In this document: in pieces, positions 9,840 through 22,500 of the stretch
How positions within the stretch are numbered: the stretch's first letter is position 1
Layout of the letters: every line of letters starts with the position of its first letter
Translations under genes and position numbers: made by a program
Source: Dichetophora obliterata
Taxonomy: Eukaryota; Arthropoda; Insecta; Diptera; Sciomyzidae
Length of the DNA stretch: 64,000 bases
NCBI GenBank assembly: GCA_963920525.1
Contig: OY986437.1
Coordinates: forward strand, 196,311,511-196,375,510
Reading direction: 5' to 3'
Notes under the pieces: model-generated
Told to the model about the DNA's origin: nothing
The model's input: only the letters and a program-made list of their open reading frames with translations
Databases searched by the model: none

Positions 9840-11520
9840 CGTTTTCTTTTTTCCCACTCTTTCATATGACATATCATTTATTTGCAAAAATTGCCTCATT
9901 TTGACACATAATTCAATAAATAGTTTTTATCATCGAAATTCATGAACTATGATTTTTTGATGAAAATATTTTTTTTTAAAATGTTGTTTTTACATTTTTT
10001 ACAAAGTTTTACAGCTCAAGAAATAATTTCTGCGAAAAAAATTTTTAAATATTTCAAACCACTCCAAAGTAAGTGCGTAAAGATAAATTCGTCAATCCGA
10101 CGCTAACTTAGCAAAGACTAAAACCAACATTTTTTTTATACGCAAAAAGTTAAATTCGTACTTTTTGTTAGTTAAAATCGTTATTTTTGCAAAGTACGAA
10201 TTTAACTTTTGGGAGGAAATTAAATTCGTTCTTTTTACAAAGTAAGAATTTAACTTTTGGGAGGAAATTAAATTCGTTCTATTTGCAAAGTACGAGTTTT
10301 ACTTTTGATTCGAAGTACTAATAATACTAATTTTCAAATCAAAAATTCTCAAAATCTGTGCGTTACATATTTTTGCTAAACATTTGCATATCAAATGAAA
10401 GGTGATTAAACCACCTTTGTAACAATGTATAGCTTATAGGGGCACAGTTAATACTTTTGCCATAAACATTTTTTAAAAGTAGTGAAATTGCCACAGATTT
10501 TGAGAATTTTTGATTTGAAAATTAGTAGTATTAGTACCATGAGCGCCAATTTCACTACTTTTAAAAAATGTTTATGGCAAAAGTCTTAATTGTGCCCCTA
10601 TAAACTATAGAAGAAATTTCCTCCCAAAATTAAATTCGTACTTAGCAAAAAGTACGAATTTAACTTTTTGCGGACCAAAAATTTTGGTTTGAGTCTTTGC
10701 TAAGTTAGCGTCGGATTGACGAATTTATCCTCACACTCTTCTCCAAAGTTATATACAAAAATCTATGTTTTAAGCAATTTCCTTAGCTACATATATAGAA
10801 ATATGCGTTGGAGAAACTTTCTTCCGAGTTTCTGAACCCATTTTGATAATTTTTTTAAAGAAATTAGAGTAAGGAGAAAGAGTTCACCGAATATTTTTGT
10901 GACCTTTGACCTGAAATATACGCGTTTAAGGAATATTTCTTAAGTAACCATAAAAAATGGAAGAACATGGTGTAAGAGTAAATTTTAGACATTAATACAA
11001 TTTATAAAAAACATTTTTTGCTATCTCTTACGAATACCCTACAATAAGCATTTTTGTATGTAACATGTGTGAATATATATTGTGATGGTGAAATTTCTTA
11101 TGAATAGTAAATTCTGAAAAATTCCCTTTATTTTGACATCAAAATTATGGCGATATCTTGAAAACTTTAGCTTTTCTCAGCACAACGTGTTTTTATATGA
11201 AAAGCCCTGGTTGTGAAAAATAACGGTGTACGAAAGTTTTTATTGGTAATTTTTTACAGATATTTTTAAAAAAATTTCGACTATTTTTATATCAAAATTA
11301 TTGCGATAATTTGAAACTTAAGATTTTCTTAGTACATTTTTCACATTTTCTTAAAGCAAGGTCATTGCCTCAGAACTAGAAAAAAACGTTTGAAATTTCA
11401 GAAGGTTGGTCTTTTTTGCAGGCGATACTAGTAACTATATCAATTAGTATCAGTTTTCCAAGAACACATGGTCAATTTTTTTGTCAAAAAATCGACATTT
11501 CAACTTTAAAATAATGCAAA
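9840..11520. repeat. Dispersed repeat, copy 2, split by a MULE-like element
   Basis: The left part (9850-10070) matches 41690-41890 (ttcatatgacat..catttatttgcaaaaatt; aatgttgtttttacattttttaca). The right part (10741-11440) matches 41890-41930 and 4770-5330. The three copies give the order of the original unit and show that 10071-10740 is an insertion here. No coding. Confidence 0.65.
10071..10740. mobile_element. MULE-like foldback element with 9-bp TSD (CTCCAAAGT)
   Basis: The same nine bases, CTCCAAAGT, flank the element at 10062-10070 and 10741-10749. The inverted termini share GATAAATTCGTCAATCCGAC, continuing into cgctaacttagcaaagact, over about 80 bases. Further inverted pairs inside (10316-10360 with 10490-10540; 10435-10490 with 10548-10604) make most of the element self-complementary. 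Nine-base duplications with long inverted repeats are typical of Mutator-like elements. It has no transposase and is non-autonomous. Confidence 0.8.
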
Positions 11521-11639
11521 AAATTTAAAAATTGATAAAATAAAAAACCCTACGTCAGCTGAGAGAGAAAAAAATCAACCAATCAAAAGCCAGCAGCGGA
11601 TTTGCCAGTGGCTACAATAGAACTTATACAGAATAAATT

Positions 11640-11945
11640 ACCAGGTAAGAAAGCATTACTTTTTTCAAAAAGTAATGCGTCTGCATATAGCAGAAGTAAT
11701 TAACTCATACCTCATTACCTGTAATGAAGCATACAAGGAAAAGTAATGCAGTGATTTTGCAAATATCCGAATAACTTAATACAAGTAGTATGTTACTCCA
11801 TAACTTCTAGGTAATGCTGAAGGGAGGCGATCACTTACCTCCTGTCTCATTCAATGTTAAATGTAAGGCCTTTTATGCATAGTAAGGTAATATAGTCGGA
11901 AGTAGTGGTCATTACAAGGTAATTGATGCTTCATATATTCAGAAT
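11640..11945. other. gtaatg/cattac-rich segment
   Basis: Many short gtaatg and cattac words on both strands recall positions 1-210. Partial inverted similarity between the ends (attaccaggtaa... and ...aaggtaatt) is too weak to call an element. No coding. Confidence 0.3.
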
Positions 11946-12490
11946 ATATTCCATCCGCTACTGGGAACGTATGGTTTTTTCGAGCCACCAGCGGAAAACT
12001 CCAATAACTCCGTTATTTCTTATCATTTTTTACAAATTTTTTTTAATTTTCTGTAACTAATACATTAAAATATACTTATTTTCAAAATAAATCTATAATA
12101 ACTATATGTTATAAAAAATTCTTGAAAGTATGCCTTTTTTTGACCGAACAAACTTTACCACTCACACCCCCCCCCCCCACCCCTTAAAAATGTACCGTAC
12201 TGTAACACTATGTATAAAAATTACATAAAATAACTTTTTAGTTTAGTAATTTTTTATTTTTATAGCTTTATTTTTTGTTTATTTTTTATGTAATTGTTTG
12301 CGTTTTTTGTTCATTTTCTGCAGTTTTTAGGTAATTTTTGTAATTTTTTTTAAGTCATGTTTTGTAGTTTTTTAGGTCATCAAAATACGAGCTCTGATTA
12401 TTAGTATAATAATGGTTCATTTCTTAAAACAAATTCTCAAAATCCAAAAAAGTTTGTAAATTTCTTTATATCCAAGAAATAGTTAAATAC

Positions 12491-14131
12491 ATATCGGTCA
12501 TTCCATGTCAAATCGGACGCTTTTGTCCAAAAACTAATTTTAACGATTCCGACGTCTTTCAAATTTTAAACGTCGATAGAACTTTTAAAACAAAAAATAT
12601 TTGCATACTTTTTTATAATTTTTTATTTTTTTTTTGCAGTTATTTAATTTTGCACAGTGAAAAATTAAAAAGAAAAACAAAAATTGTCATTCAAACATGT
12701 AGTCAAACAACTATATCTTCTAAACCGTTAGTCCTACAAAAAAATATTTAAGACATATTTTAAAGATCTTGAATAGGTCTTTATTGTGGTGTCTTTTTTA
12801 CAAACATTTTCGTAAAAAATTTCAAATTTGTTGACCACTAAAATACTTTAATTTTTAATTAAAACATTAAAAATTACATTTTTAATTAAAAATTAAAGTA
12901 TTTTGTACTTAAAAATTGTGTAGTCAGTTTCGTTTAAAATTTCGTTTCAAAAGAGTTTAATTAAAAATTACATTTTTAATTAAAAATTAAAGTATTTTGT
13001 ACTTATAAATTGTGTAGTCAGTTTCGTTTAAAATTTCGTTTTAAAATAGTAAACATTGATTCTCTTACTTAAAAATTGTGTAGTCAGTTTCGTTTAAAAT
13101 TTCGTTTCAAAAGAGTTTAATTAGAAATTACATTTTTAATTAAAAATTATAGTATTAAAAATTACATTTTTAATTAAAAATTAAAGTATTTTGTACTTAA
13201 AAATTGTGTAGTCAGTTTCGTTTAAAATTTCGTTTTAAAATAGTAAACATTGATTCTCCAACATCAAATTTTGAGAATGCATTAAGAATAAGTGCCTCAA
13301 TATGATAATGTTTTCAAAGTGCCAAAAAAATAGCGGTGCTAAATGTAATTAAATGTAATTTTTAGTATTTTTTGCTAAACTAGGTACATATCGTCACTGC
13401 GCCAACAAAAACAGTTATATGTATTTCAGTAACCTTTCAGGAGAGCAAAAATATAAAAAACTGCAAATGCAGAAATATGGGTAATAGATAGTGTAAACAA
13501 AATGTGCTATAAAAAATTTACAAAAACCATATAACTGTTTTTGTTGGCGCAGCAACGATATGTAAAGTCACATTGAAAACTTTTATCAACTCGTTAAAAT
13601 ACACTATTCCTCTGCAGACATTCTATTTTTGAAATTTCCTAAAATATTTCTTGGTTGCAATTCCGTGATGTATCCCTATGTTAATACTTAATTATGTAAA
13701 ATTGTTTTGACATTTTATTTATATTGTTTTTTTGTTCTTGTAAACTTAAACAATAGTTGAAAAAGATAATATGGATGAAAAATGTGAATGAAATTTTTAG
13801 TGATCAAAAAATTTAAAATTTTTTACGAAAGTGTTTGTAAAAAAGGACACCACAAAAATAACCAATTCAAGATCTTTAAAATATGTCTGAAGCATTTTCT
13901 TGTAGGACTAACAGTTTAGAAGATATAGTTGTTTGAATACATGTCCGAATGACAATTTTTGTTTTTCTTTATAATTTTTCACTGCGTATAACTGCAAAAA
14001 AAAAATCAAAATTACAAAAAAAAATATGCAAATATTTTTCGTTTTTAAAGTACTATCCACGTGCAAAGTACCAAATTTTTACAGAAATGTGAGTTTCGAA
14101 AAGCGTCTGATTTGACATGGAAGACCGATAT
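12491..14131. mobile_element. Foldback element with about 340-bp inverted arms
   Basis: The left arm (12491-12840) starts ATATCGGTCATTCCATGTCA. The right arm (13800-14131) ends with its imperfect reverse complement. The arms match along their length (gaagatatagttgtttga, aggacaccaca, aatatgtcttaaa-type blocks). The loop holds a tandem array (12860-13255) and a smaller inverted pair (13384-13420 with 13527-13562). No target duplication is obvious and there is no coding region. It fits a foldback or long-TIR non-autonomous DNA transposon. Confidence 0.75.
12860..13255. repeat. Tandem array of tgtgtagtcagtttcg units
   Basis: The word tgtgtagtcagtttcgttta occurs four times (near 12917, 13012, 13077 and 13206), embedded in repeated attaaaaattaaagtatttt blocks, with uneven spacing of 65-130 bases. 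It forms most of the first half of the foldback loop and has no arm partner. Uneven spacing suggests slippage and deletions. Confidence 0.75.
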
Positions 14132-14139
14132 TTTTGTTT

Positions 14140-15208
14140 AGGATATTTTTAGAAATCTATTAAGAAATTTAGCTCAAAAAATGCCTAAAATTGCATAAAA
14201 GTAAATGGGTTAAAAGAAATTTGAAAAATAACCTTGAAATTTTTTCTAACAATGACGTTTTCCATAGACAATATGAAAGCATTCCCACTTTGGATCATTT
14301 TACTCTAAGTTAAAGGAAAAAATATAAACAAAAAACAATAGTAGGCTTGATGGAATATTTAAAAATAAAAGTCAAGAATAATAATGTATTCAATTTTGCA
14401 TGAAAAGGTTCAATATGCTTACTTTTAATATCATGTTGGTACCAATGAATTTTTTATTCAATGAAAATCTTTGCTACGGGCCCGGAAGTTATCACTCGTT
14501 TAAGCCGTGCTGAATATTTTTGCTTGAATTAGATTAATTGCTTGCTTTGTTTTTCTCTCAGTTTTGTTTTTGCAAGAAAACTCAAGAAACTATGTGTTTT
14601 GTGTGAATTTTTGCTCCTGAAATATTTATTTCATAAATTTAACATTTTTAGAAACAACAATCTTTACGATATTTCATGCAATACATCCATGCAAAATCTT
14701 GTTTATATTTAAAGCAAATATTTGATCGACCAATTTGGATGTTGAGATTTGTTTTAATTTTCAAAATTTGAATAAAATGTATTGATATATCAATCCATTT
14801 CTGATAAATATTTCGGACTAGACATATAGATCTCAGTAGCTATGGATGGTGCTGAAATAGTTTTTTAACAATTAATAAGACACGTTTTTATGGAAGAGTT
14901 TCTACACGTTTCTACAGAAAGCTACAAATGGAAACATTTTTCAAATAAATTGATGGACAAGCATACATCTTTCATTCTACTTGCCGCAGATTATCTGGAT
15001 ACAGTTATGTAGGTATGCATCTTTTTCTTATATATTAAGAACACGATTTTACCCATCCGAAATGAATATACATTTTAATCTTTCATCCAAAAATTACTTT
15101 AATTTAAATTTATTGAGGAAAAATGTCTAAAATATATATATATATATATATACTCAGCATCTGGCGGAAAGTAAAAAGAAAAAATTATATATATTTACTT
15201 TTTTAATT
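14140..15208. other. AT-rich interval, no gene seen
   Basis: Only an (AT)n run at 15131-15152 and scattered A/T tracts stand out. A minus-strand AATAAA near 15105 could serve the coding remnant at 15209-15432. Confidence 0.4.
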
Positions 15209-15432
15209 TTAAGATAAATCCAATGTATCCAAGAGTTCGCGCTTGTTAGCTTTTTGGCGCAGCGTTTTTAGTGATTTATGTTTAAACTTGTTCTTGCGAT
15301 GCAGAGCTTTTAAAAGCTTTACACACTTTTTGAAGTAGAATTATTACAGAACATATAATTACGATTTCTTTTTTTACAACTCAGTTGATTTTTCAAACAC
15401 TCAAACTCTTCTTTTAAACCATTGACTTTTTT
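15209..15432 (-). pseudogene. Coiled-coil-like coding remnant of unknown family
   Basis: On the minus strand, after a TTTTTAG that could be a splice acceptor, a frame reads VNGLKEEFECLKNQLSCKK and continues to NNSTSKS. A one-base shift in a run of A's leads into KKCVKLLKALHRKNKFKH, then SLKTLRQKANKRELLDTLDLS and a stop at 15211-15209. The heptad-like leucines and high Lys/Glu content suggest a coiled coil, as in the region after the zinc finger of THAP/P-type transposases; that comparison is speculative. Two adjacent frames of coherent protein-like composition followed by an AATAAA suggest a real but broken last exon. Chance is possible. Confidence 0.35.
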
Positions 15433-16294
15433 CTAAAAACTATTCAAAATCCAGCCAAAATACACAATTCAAGTTAACTAACGATAAAAATTGCAAAAAC
15501 AAAGAAAAAATTGGAAGCAACGTCAGTGTCTGACGATCACAGATTAGACAATCGTTGATAAAGATTCTTAAAAAATGTGCGCTTTTGTTCCGACGCTATA
15601 CGCGATATCCTTCTTTTAATTTTTTTTTTTTTTTGTTATTCAAGCCAACATCAATCAGTGCCCGATGATGCATTAATAGACAACAACAACAACAACATCG
15701 ATGATAAAAAACCGTTTGCTCCTTCTTCACAACTTTTTCACACACTAGTTACTTCAAACTACAACAACGATTGTATTTCAAAGACACACACAACATCGAA
15801 TCAACGTTGAATCGAAGAACCAACCACACGTTTGAACGAGCAACTTTAAACTGAATCCTCCACCTAGCGACGTGTTGCTATTGCCAATGTGTCTCAAATG
15901 TAACTGAATCTGAATACGATACGATCGCAAAGGAATACGATTTCCATTTTCATTATCGCTATCTTCTTCCTTGTGTATCCGCAAGATAGTGCGATTAAAT
16001 GCGATAGCTGGCGAGTGATTGTGAAGAGAACAAGAGTATTGTATCTGTGAGATAAACACATACTTTGTGTGTCGTTGTTGTTGTTGTTGTTTTTGGCCAA
16101 TACAAATGTTGTTGCTGTGATTCCCAAACTGTACGCTATTTGGTAAAATTTTTGGTTTTATCTCTTAGACGCAAAATCCAATTGGCTTTGCAGAGAGCAG
16201 ATTAAAAGACAAATGAGAAAAAACTGGGACTCACATATAGACAAAGTTTTTTTGTAATGTACACTGAAAAAATATTTTGCAAAAAAATGTATTA
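15433..16294. other. Mixed-composition interval with CAA/GTT repeats
   Basis: Less AT-rich than its surroundings, with (CAA)n at 15680-15700 and (GTT)n at 16072-16095. A GTG-started frame at 15577 has a hydrophobic run and then polar residues, but its hydrophobic run comes from a T tract. I do not call a gene. Confidence 0.35.
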
Positions 16295-18898
16295 TGTATA
16301 TTAAGGGACCTTAGCAATAGGGAGATTTTTGAAAAGAAATGTTCTTAAGATGGATGGCTGGAAAATGGTTCCTTTTGATTTAAAAACAATAAAAATATCA
16401 AATTGTAAGTAATCGGAAATAATTAACCCGACCATCAAAGCGATTTAAATTTGAAATTGAAAAACATATGAACATTTTTTTGACTTTTTACATATTACTC
16501 GATTGCTTGAAATAAAACCTTATTTTGTGCCTAAAACTGGTATGCTTGCAACTTTGTTTGTTATTTAATTGTCCCTCTAAATGAGATGTAAAACTTAACA
16601 TTTGTATAAAAATTTCTAGAGTTGTGATATTTCAGTTTTTGAAAAAATGTAATTTTTTTCTTGTTGTAGTATAAAAAATTTTAAAATTGAATTTTAAAAA
16701 ATTGCAATAAAATGCTGTTAAAATGTTTTCTGAAAAAACATTTAATTCAAATACAAAAAATTTGTGATTACGTTGAATAACTTGGTCGCTAGGTTATTTT
16801 TTACTAGAAGTGTATCATTTTGTAAATTTCGAGTTTGGGTATTTTTACGAAAAAAATCCTCAAAAATCCAAAAATATGGAATTTAAAAAATGGCTTAACA
16901 AGTGACTCTGGCATAGTCTTAAGCTATTTTGTGCAAAAAACTACAAATACCAAAATTCGGATGAACAAGTTATAGCTGTTGAAACTTGATTTTTTTTCAA
17001 AAATTCTCAAAGTTACTGTTTTTGGCATTTTAAACACAAGAAAAAATCATAAAAAATGGATTATACTATTCTTCGCATTCAAAATGACTTCAATAGTTTT
17101 AAAAAATATTTTAGATATTCCTTAAAAAAAATTTAATTCCAGGACTGCCAACATATCAGACTCTGGTTTTAGGATAAAAAGTATTAAAAAAAAACCCAAA
17201 AATCAACAAATTTAATTTTATACCACTGCCGTTGGTGTCGAAGCGCTGCGTGCTAAAAAACACTTCCTTATGGAATAAAATATTTATTTAACTTATATTT
17301 AATGTAGATTTATTTTGCAACATTGAATCAATTAAAAATTTAATAAAGCAAATTTTTCCGATTTTTTTCCCTTAAACTTTTTTAACTTTAATATGATGGT
17401 GTGATCCGATTTAGTCATCCTTGGTTTCTGGTCTGATTTTGGATATGTTGTGCTTGTTGGAATGGTGAAAACAGATAATTTACATATTGCGTGAAAATTA
17501 AAATTGTTAATTTTTGGGATTTTTTTAATATTTTTTATCTTAAAACCAGGGTCTGATCTGTTGGCAGTCCTGGAATTAAATTTTTTTTTTTAGAATATCT
17601 AAAATATTTTTTAAAATCATTGAAGTCATTTTGAATGCAAAGAACAGTTTAACCGATTTTTTATGATTTTTATTTTGTGTTCGAAATGCCAAAAACAGGA
17701 ACTTTGAGATTTTTTGAAAAAAAATCAAGTTTCAACAGCTATAAATTTTTCATCCGAATTTTGGTTTTTGTAGTTTTTTGCACAAAATAGCTTAACTCTA
17801 TGCCAGAGCCACCCGTTAAGTCGTTTTTTAAATTCCGCATTTTTGGATTTTTGAGGATTTTTTTTTTTTTTTGTAAAAATACCCAAACTCGAAATTAACA
17901 AAATGTTGCACTTCTAGTAAAAAATTTCCTAACGACCAAGTTATTCAACGTAATCACATAATTTTTTGTATTTCAATTTAATGTTTTTTCAGAAAACATT
18001 TCAACGGCATTTTATTGCAATGTTTTCAAAAATTAATTTTTAAGATTTTTTTTTTTACTACAAGAAAAAAAGACATTTTTTCAAAAACTAAAATATCACA
18101 ACTCTAGCAATTTTTATCCGATTGTTAAGTTTTACATCTTATTTTTAGGGCCAATTAAATAACAAACAAAGTGCATACCAGTTTTAGGCACAAAATAAGG
18201 TTTTATTAGCAAACAATCGAGCAATATGTAAAAAGTCAAAAAAATGTTCATATGTTTCTCAATTTCAAATTTAAATCGCTTTGATGGTCGGGTAAATATT
18301 TTCCGATTACTTACAATTAGATATTTGTATTGTTCTTACAACAAAAGGAACGGTTTCTCAGCCATCCATCTTAAGAAAAGTAATTTAGAAAAGTAAGGTC
18401 ACCCTTAACCCTCTAATGCCCAAGCCCGCCTATAGGCGTGGTTCACACCGATCGCTATAAAACCGTAGTCTGTGGAAAATTTTTCAAATGGTTTCTTCCA
18501 GAGTCCTTTAATGAATCTTTAAGCTACAATTCAGCTTTTCTCGCTTGGAGCTAGCATGCTCTGTTTGACAATTACGTCAATTTGAATTTAAATTTCATCA
18601 TTTTTTTACGAATTCAATTAACTTTTTACTCGAAATTTTTAGCTCGATTTTCGGTAAATAAAAAAAAACATTAATTGAAGTGAGATCGAGGTGAAAAAAA
18701 GATACTAGTTAGTAAGAAGTTGTTTTTTCTTTTAATTGAGATAAAAAATTATGTAAAACAACAATGCAAGGTGTTAAAAAAACACCGCTAACATTTTCAC
18801 CTGAAAAAAATTAACAAAGAACTAAAATCGTCCCCAAATTAGTATAATATGATTGGAGCTCAAACAAAAAATGAGCCATTAGAGGGTTAATGTATATG
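16295..18898. mobile_element. Giant foldback, about 920-bp arms, interrupted by a TTAA element
   Basis: The left arm (16295-17220) and right arm (17491-18404, continuing at 18891-18898) are reverse complements with scattered differences, around a loop of about 270 bases. Landmarks pair in order: gatggatggctg / cagccatccatc; cccgaccatcaaagcg / cgctttgatggtcggg; caggactgccaaca / tgttggcagtcctg. The right arm is split by a 478-bp TTAA-flanked element, while the left arm keeps the uninterrupted TTAA at 16301. A partial third arm lies at 40300-40710, so the arm is a dispersed unit. No coding. Confidence 0.85.
18409..18886. mobile_element. piggyBac-like MITE with TTAA TSD
   Basis: The element begins CCCTCTAATGCC after TTAA (18405-18408), and its inverted right end is CCCTCTAATGGC before TTAA (18887-18890). 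A TTAA duplication and a CCC terminus are the piggyBac superfamily hallmarks. At 478 bp without transposase it is non-autonomous. The matching arm of the surrounding foldback has a single TTAA at the equivalent place (16301-16304), which serves as the empty site. Confidence 0.8.
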
Positions 18899-18911
18899 CA
18901 GATAAAAGATA

Positions 18912-19577
18912 TCAGCTGCATTTCCGTGGTGGTTGATCTAGGGCGCGGCTCTATTTTATTCACAAAACAAAAACAAAAATTAGAACCAGCTCTATTTCTG
19001 ATCTTAAAATGCTGCCAAGTTTTAAGCATTTTTTTATCAAAACGAACATAGTTGGTAAATCTAAATAACCATGGTAGAATTATTTGACAAGTTAGTAGCG
19101 TAGACTGGCTTTTTTCTCACGAGCGGCGATGGGTAGTTGTCAAAATTAGCTGTTCATGCAAATAATCAAAGAAATGTGAAAAAATAAGCAACGACTTAAA
19201 CATAGCTAGTCAATCGCAGCAAACTAAAAACATTCCAATAAACTTCGCGAACAAATTTAATGAATCAAAGAAAAGTTAAAAATAAGGACATAGCTAGTTC
19301 ACAGCAGCAAACTACAACTCCTTTAGCTGTTTTTGACAACTACCAATCGCCAAAAAACTGTCACGGCTACCTTGTCAAATAATTATACCATATAAATAAC
19401 TACTAATTTTCGTATCTTGACGTTTCATCGCTCAATGGGCGTTTTGGTGCTGCTGTTTTCTTTTGTTGTTGTTCTTAAAACAGCTGTTTCAAGACCAAGG
19501 TCCCAAATTGTTATAAAGATAAACTAAAGTTGTTCCACTGAAATTTGATCTGATCTAGTGCCACGGAAATGCAGCTA
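18912..19577. repeat. Short inverted repeat bracketing the P/hAT-like MITE
   Basis: AGCTGCATTTCCGTGG at 18914-18929 recurs inverted at 19560-19575, with weaker matches nearby (gatctag). The pair encloses the 323-bp MITE at 19070-19392, so it may be an older element. No duplication was found. Confidence 0.5.
19070..19392. mobile_element. MITE with 8-bp TSD (TAAATAAC)
   Basis: TAAATAAC occurs at 19062-19069 and 19393-19400. The ends are CATGGTAGAATTATTTGACA and, inverted, TATGGTATAATTATTTGACA. Weaker complementarity continues for about 80 bases (ggcgat..ggtagttgtcaaaa / ttttgacaactaccaatcgcc). An 8-bp duplication with a CATGGT-type end fits the P or hAT superfamilies; I cannot separate these without a transposase. 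Confidence 0.8.
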
Positions 19578-19579
19578 TT

Positions 19580-22500
19580 GACTCCAATCTAATCTTGATA
19601 ACTTGTACACTTGCTATTTCGGACAATCCAGTAATTGGTGCAACCATTTTTTTCTATGGTGTCTATTTTGACTCTTGACCTCAAAAATTACACAGTAAAA
19701 AATATGAGCATAAATTTTATACTCTTTTGTACACACAGTGTTTTAAAAGTTATACCATCAAATCTTATAAATTTTTCCAGACCATTTTTCTCGTCAGACC
19801 AATCGAAACCACTATATTTTTAAATTTCCCAATTTCGGTGAATTTTTTCTTTCGAACCAAAATATATTTTAATTTACACATGATATCTATATAAAATTTT
19901 TGAATTATGTTTATTTAATTATTTTTATAATATAAAGTGGTATAAAATTTATAAATAATTTGGAATAAAAAAAGTTTATACCCCACAAATGTTAAAAAAA
20001 GTTAAAATTTACCCTCAAGTGTATGAAACTTTTCTTTTAAATCATTTAAGTGTACTATTTTTTTAGGAGAATTCTCTGATTTTTACGACGAATTGCAGTC
20101 AAAAGCTAAATACTTTCTCGTACTACCGATTACTAATTCCTACTTATTTTTCTCTCACTATTCTCTTATTTTTATTCTAATCTATTTACTCTATTTTAAG
20201 ATTAGTTTGCAGTCGCAGTTGTAAAATAGCTCTGCTTGCACAATTAGTTTATAAATAAAATCATTTTTCTTATACTAAGATATTTTATATATTCTCCACG
20301 CAAGAAAAATAATACCTACTCGTACTGAAATTGAGAATTTTATGCATTAGTGAAAATTGATAGTCTACTAGCTTGGTTCAAACATGCCTGATTTGTTTCC
20401 TATGCGTTTATAGAGCTTCATGTAGACCACATCTATATTAATAGCTCAGTTTTGTCAAAAGTCCACTTAAGCAAGTATTGCTTCCGGACACAGATATGCT
20501 TTAATGATAAATATAAACTATTATTTAAATTATATAAACTAAGAAAACATTTATTAAATCCTTTGGAACTAATCCCTTTACTTCTCTTTCATTTACACGG
20601 AGCTAAATAACAACGTAAAATCAAAGGTAACCACTTCAATTCAAATATTTTTCGGAATGATTTGGCACCAAATACGAAAATATTCAATTCAAAGTGGAAA
20701 CACATATATTCAGTTTTATGTTGTTTCCACTTGAAACTAAAGTGTTATACACCTTAAAATGATAAGTATTCGACTATAACTTAACGTAGATTCAAATTTA
20801 ATTCAAAGAGGAAGCATATTCAATTGGAATACTAACGAATTTATTTTAAATGCGTTATAACTTTGAAGTAAGGTATTTTCTACTTTGATTGCACGTCCTT
20901 GCATAAATGAATCAAAGTGATTTTTACTTTAAATGAAATACTTAACATTTTTGTTTATATAGAAATGTTCTTTTATTCAAATATTAGAATAAATGTGGTA
21001 AATTTTAAAAATTATATGATAAGTCAATATATTACATTTATATAAAGAGAATTATGATTTTAAAAATGTAGTTATACAAATTTATTTCTCACATACGATT
21101 TACAATTATTCATTTGGTTTTTACCTTTCCAACTCAAAATCTTTAAGCAGACTAGCGAATTCAACATCGTCTTCTTCCAAACTACCACACTGTTGACAAG
21201 TATTGTGTCCAAGTTAAGAACTTGGCCAAATTCATTAATATATTGAATATTTTCCATTTTTATTAATCTTCACTGATTTTCACTTACTATTGCTATTTTC
21301 ACACACAAAAATATGCATCCAACTTCAAATTGAAGTGTCTTCCACTTTAATATATATATTTTCTACTTCGTTTTCACTACTGACAACTTCAATATAAACC
21401 ATGTTATTTTTCAACTTAATTTCGAAGTGGATGCACTTTAAAGAATATAATAACTATAGTGGATCACCATTATTTTGAAGTTTTTCCACTTCTTATTGGA
21501 GATCAAATGTTTTCGTATTTGATTTAAAGAATTTAAATGTGAATTTAAAGATGATTTCTTAAAAATGGAGCAATGAATATAAATATGATATTATTTAATT
21601 TTACGTTGCGATTTTTCCTTGAGTGTATAAGTAATTTTGGAATTTTTTTAAAAGTGGTTTTCTCTATGATATCCACGATATGTTTTAAAATATACTTTTT
21701 TAAAGAAACGAATAAAATTTTTACCACTTGTATTTTTGGCACGGATTTAAGTTGAAATATTGAAATATCTGCAATTTTAAGAACGATGAAGTTAATGTAC
21801 ATATAACAGGCTCGTAGCGAGGATTTCCTTGGGTTTTTATTAAGAGTTCATTAAATTTTTTTAAGGAAAAGGATTAAGGATCTAGGATTTTTACTAAAAT
21901 GGTTTGTTTTAGGTTATAAAAAATATTTCTCTAAAATAAATATTGAACGATTAAAAGTACTAATTGTATTATGTAACCAAGCACCAATGTGCTTAGCAAG
22001 TAAATACAATATGGAAGCGATCTTTGGCATAGTTTTCGAGTAATGCTGTCGACCGATCCACATTTCTCCGCTTTTTGAGAAAAACGCGTTTAAAGTTTTT
22101 AGAAGTTATAAAATATGTATATTATTCTTCGGTTGTAGCACTTTTGTGCATATAATTACAACAATATTTATTCAATTAACGTATATCTTTCTGAAAATAT
22201 CAACACGATTTTATGCATTCCGAATTTATTTTTGGTAGCCGAAAAACTTTAATGTACCGTTTAAAAATAGTTTTAAAAATATGATATTAAAAGTATGGAT
22301 ATGGGACTTTTGTTTTCAACATTTTCAAACAACTTTTTTTATATATTTTAGGGCATAGTGCTTACCATTCTTTTTATTAAGAATTAAACGATTTTTTTTT
22401 ATCATGAAATATTAACGTATGAATATTTTTCAAAACTTTCTCTACTAATTTGGTCTCTCAATGGTCTCCATTTGCCTTCCAGCGACGCCGAAGCTTGTCT

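Noticed and set aside
11594..11995. Possible hAT with CAGCAGCGGAT / CAGTAGCGGAT ends
   Set aside because: The 8-base flanks do not match and the right end is not followed by a break in texture.
15577..15810. Frame with hydrophobic run followed by poly-Asn, like a secreted protein's first exon
   Set aside because: GTG start, hydrophobic run made of a T tract, Asn from (CAA)n-like DNA; no donor site or homologue recognised.
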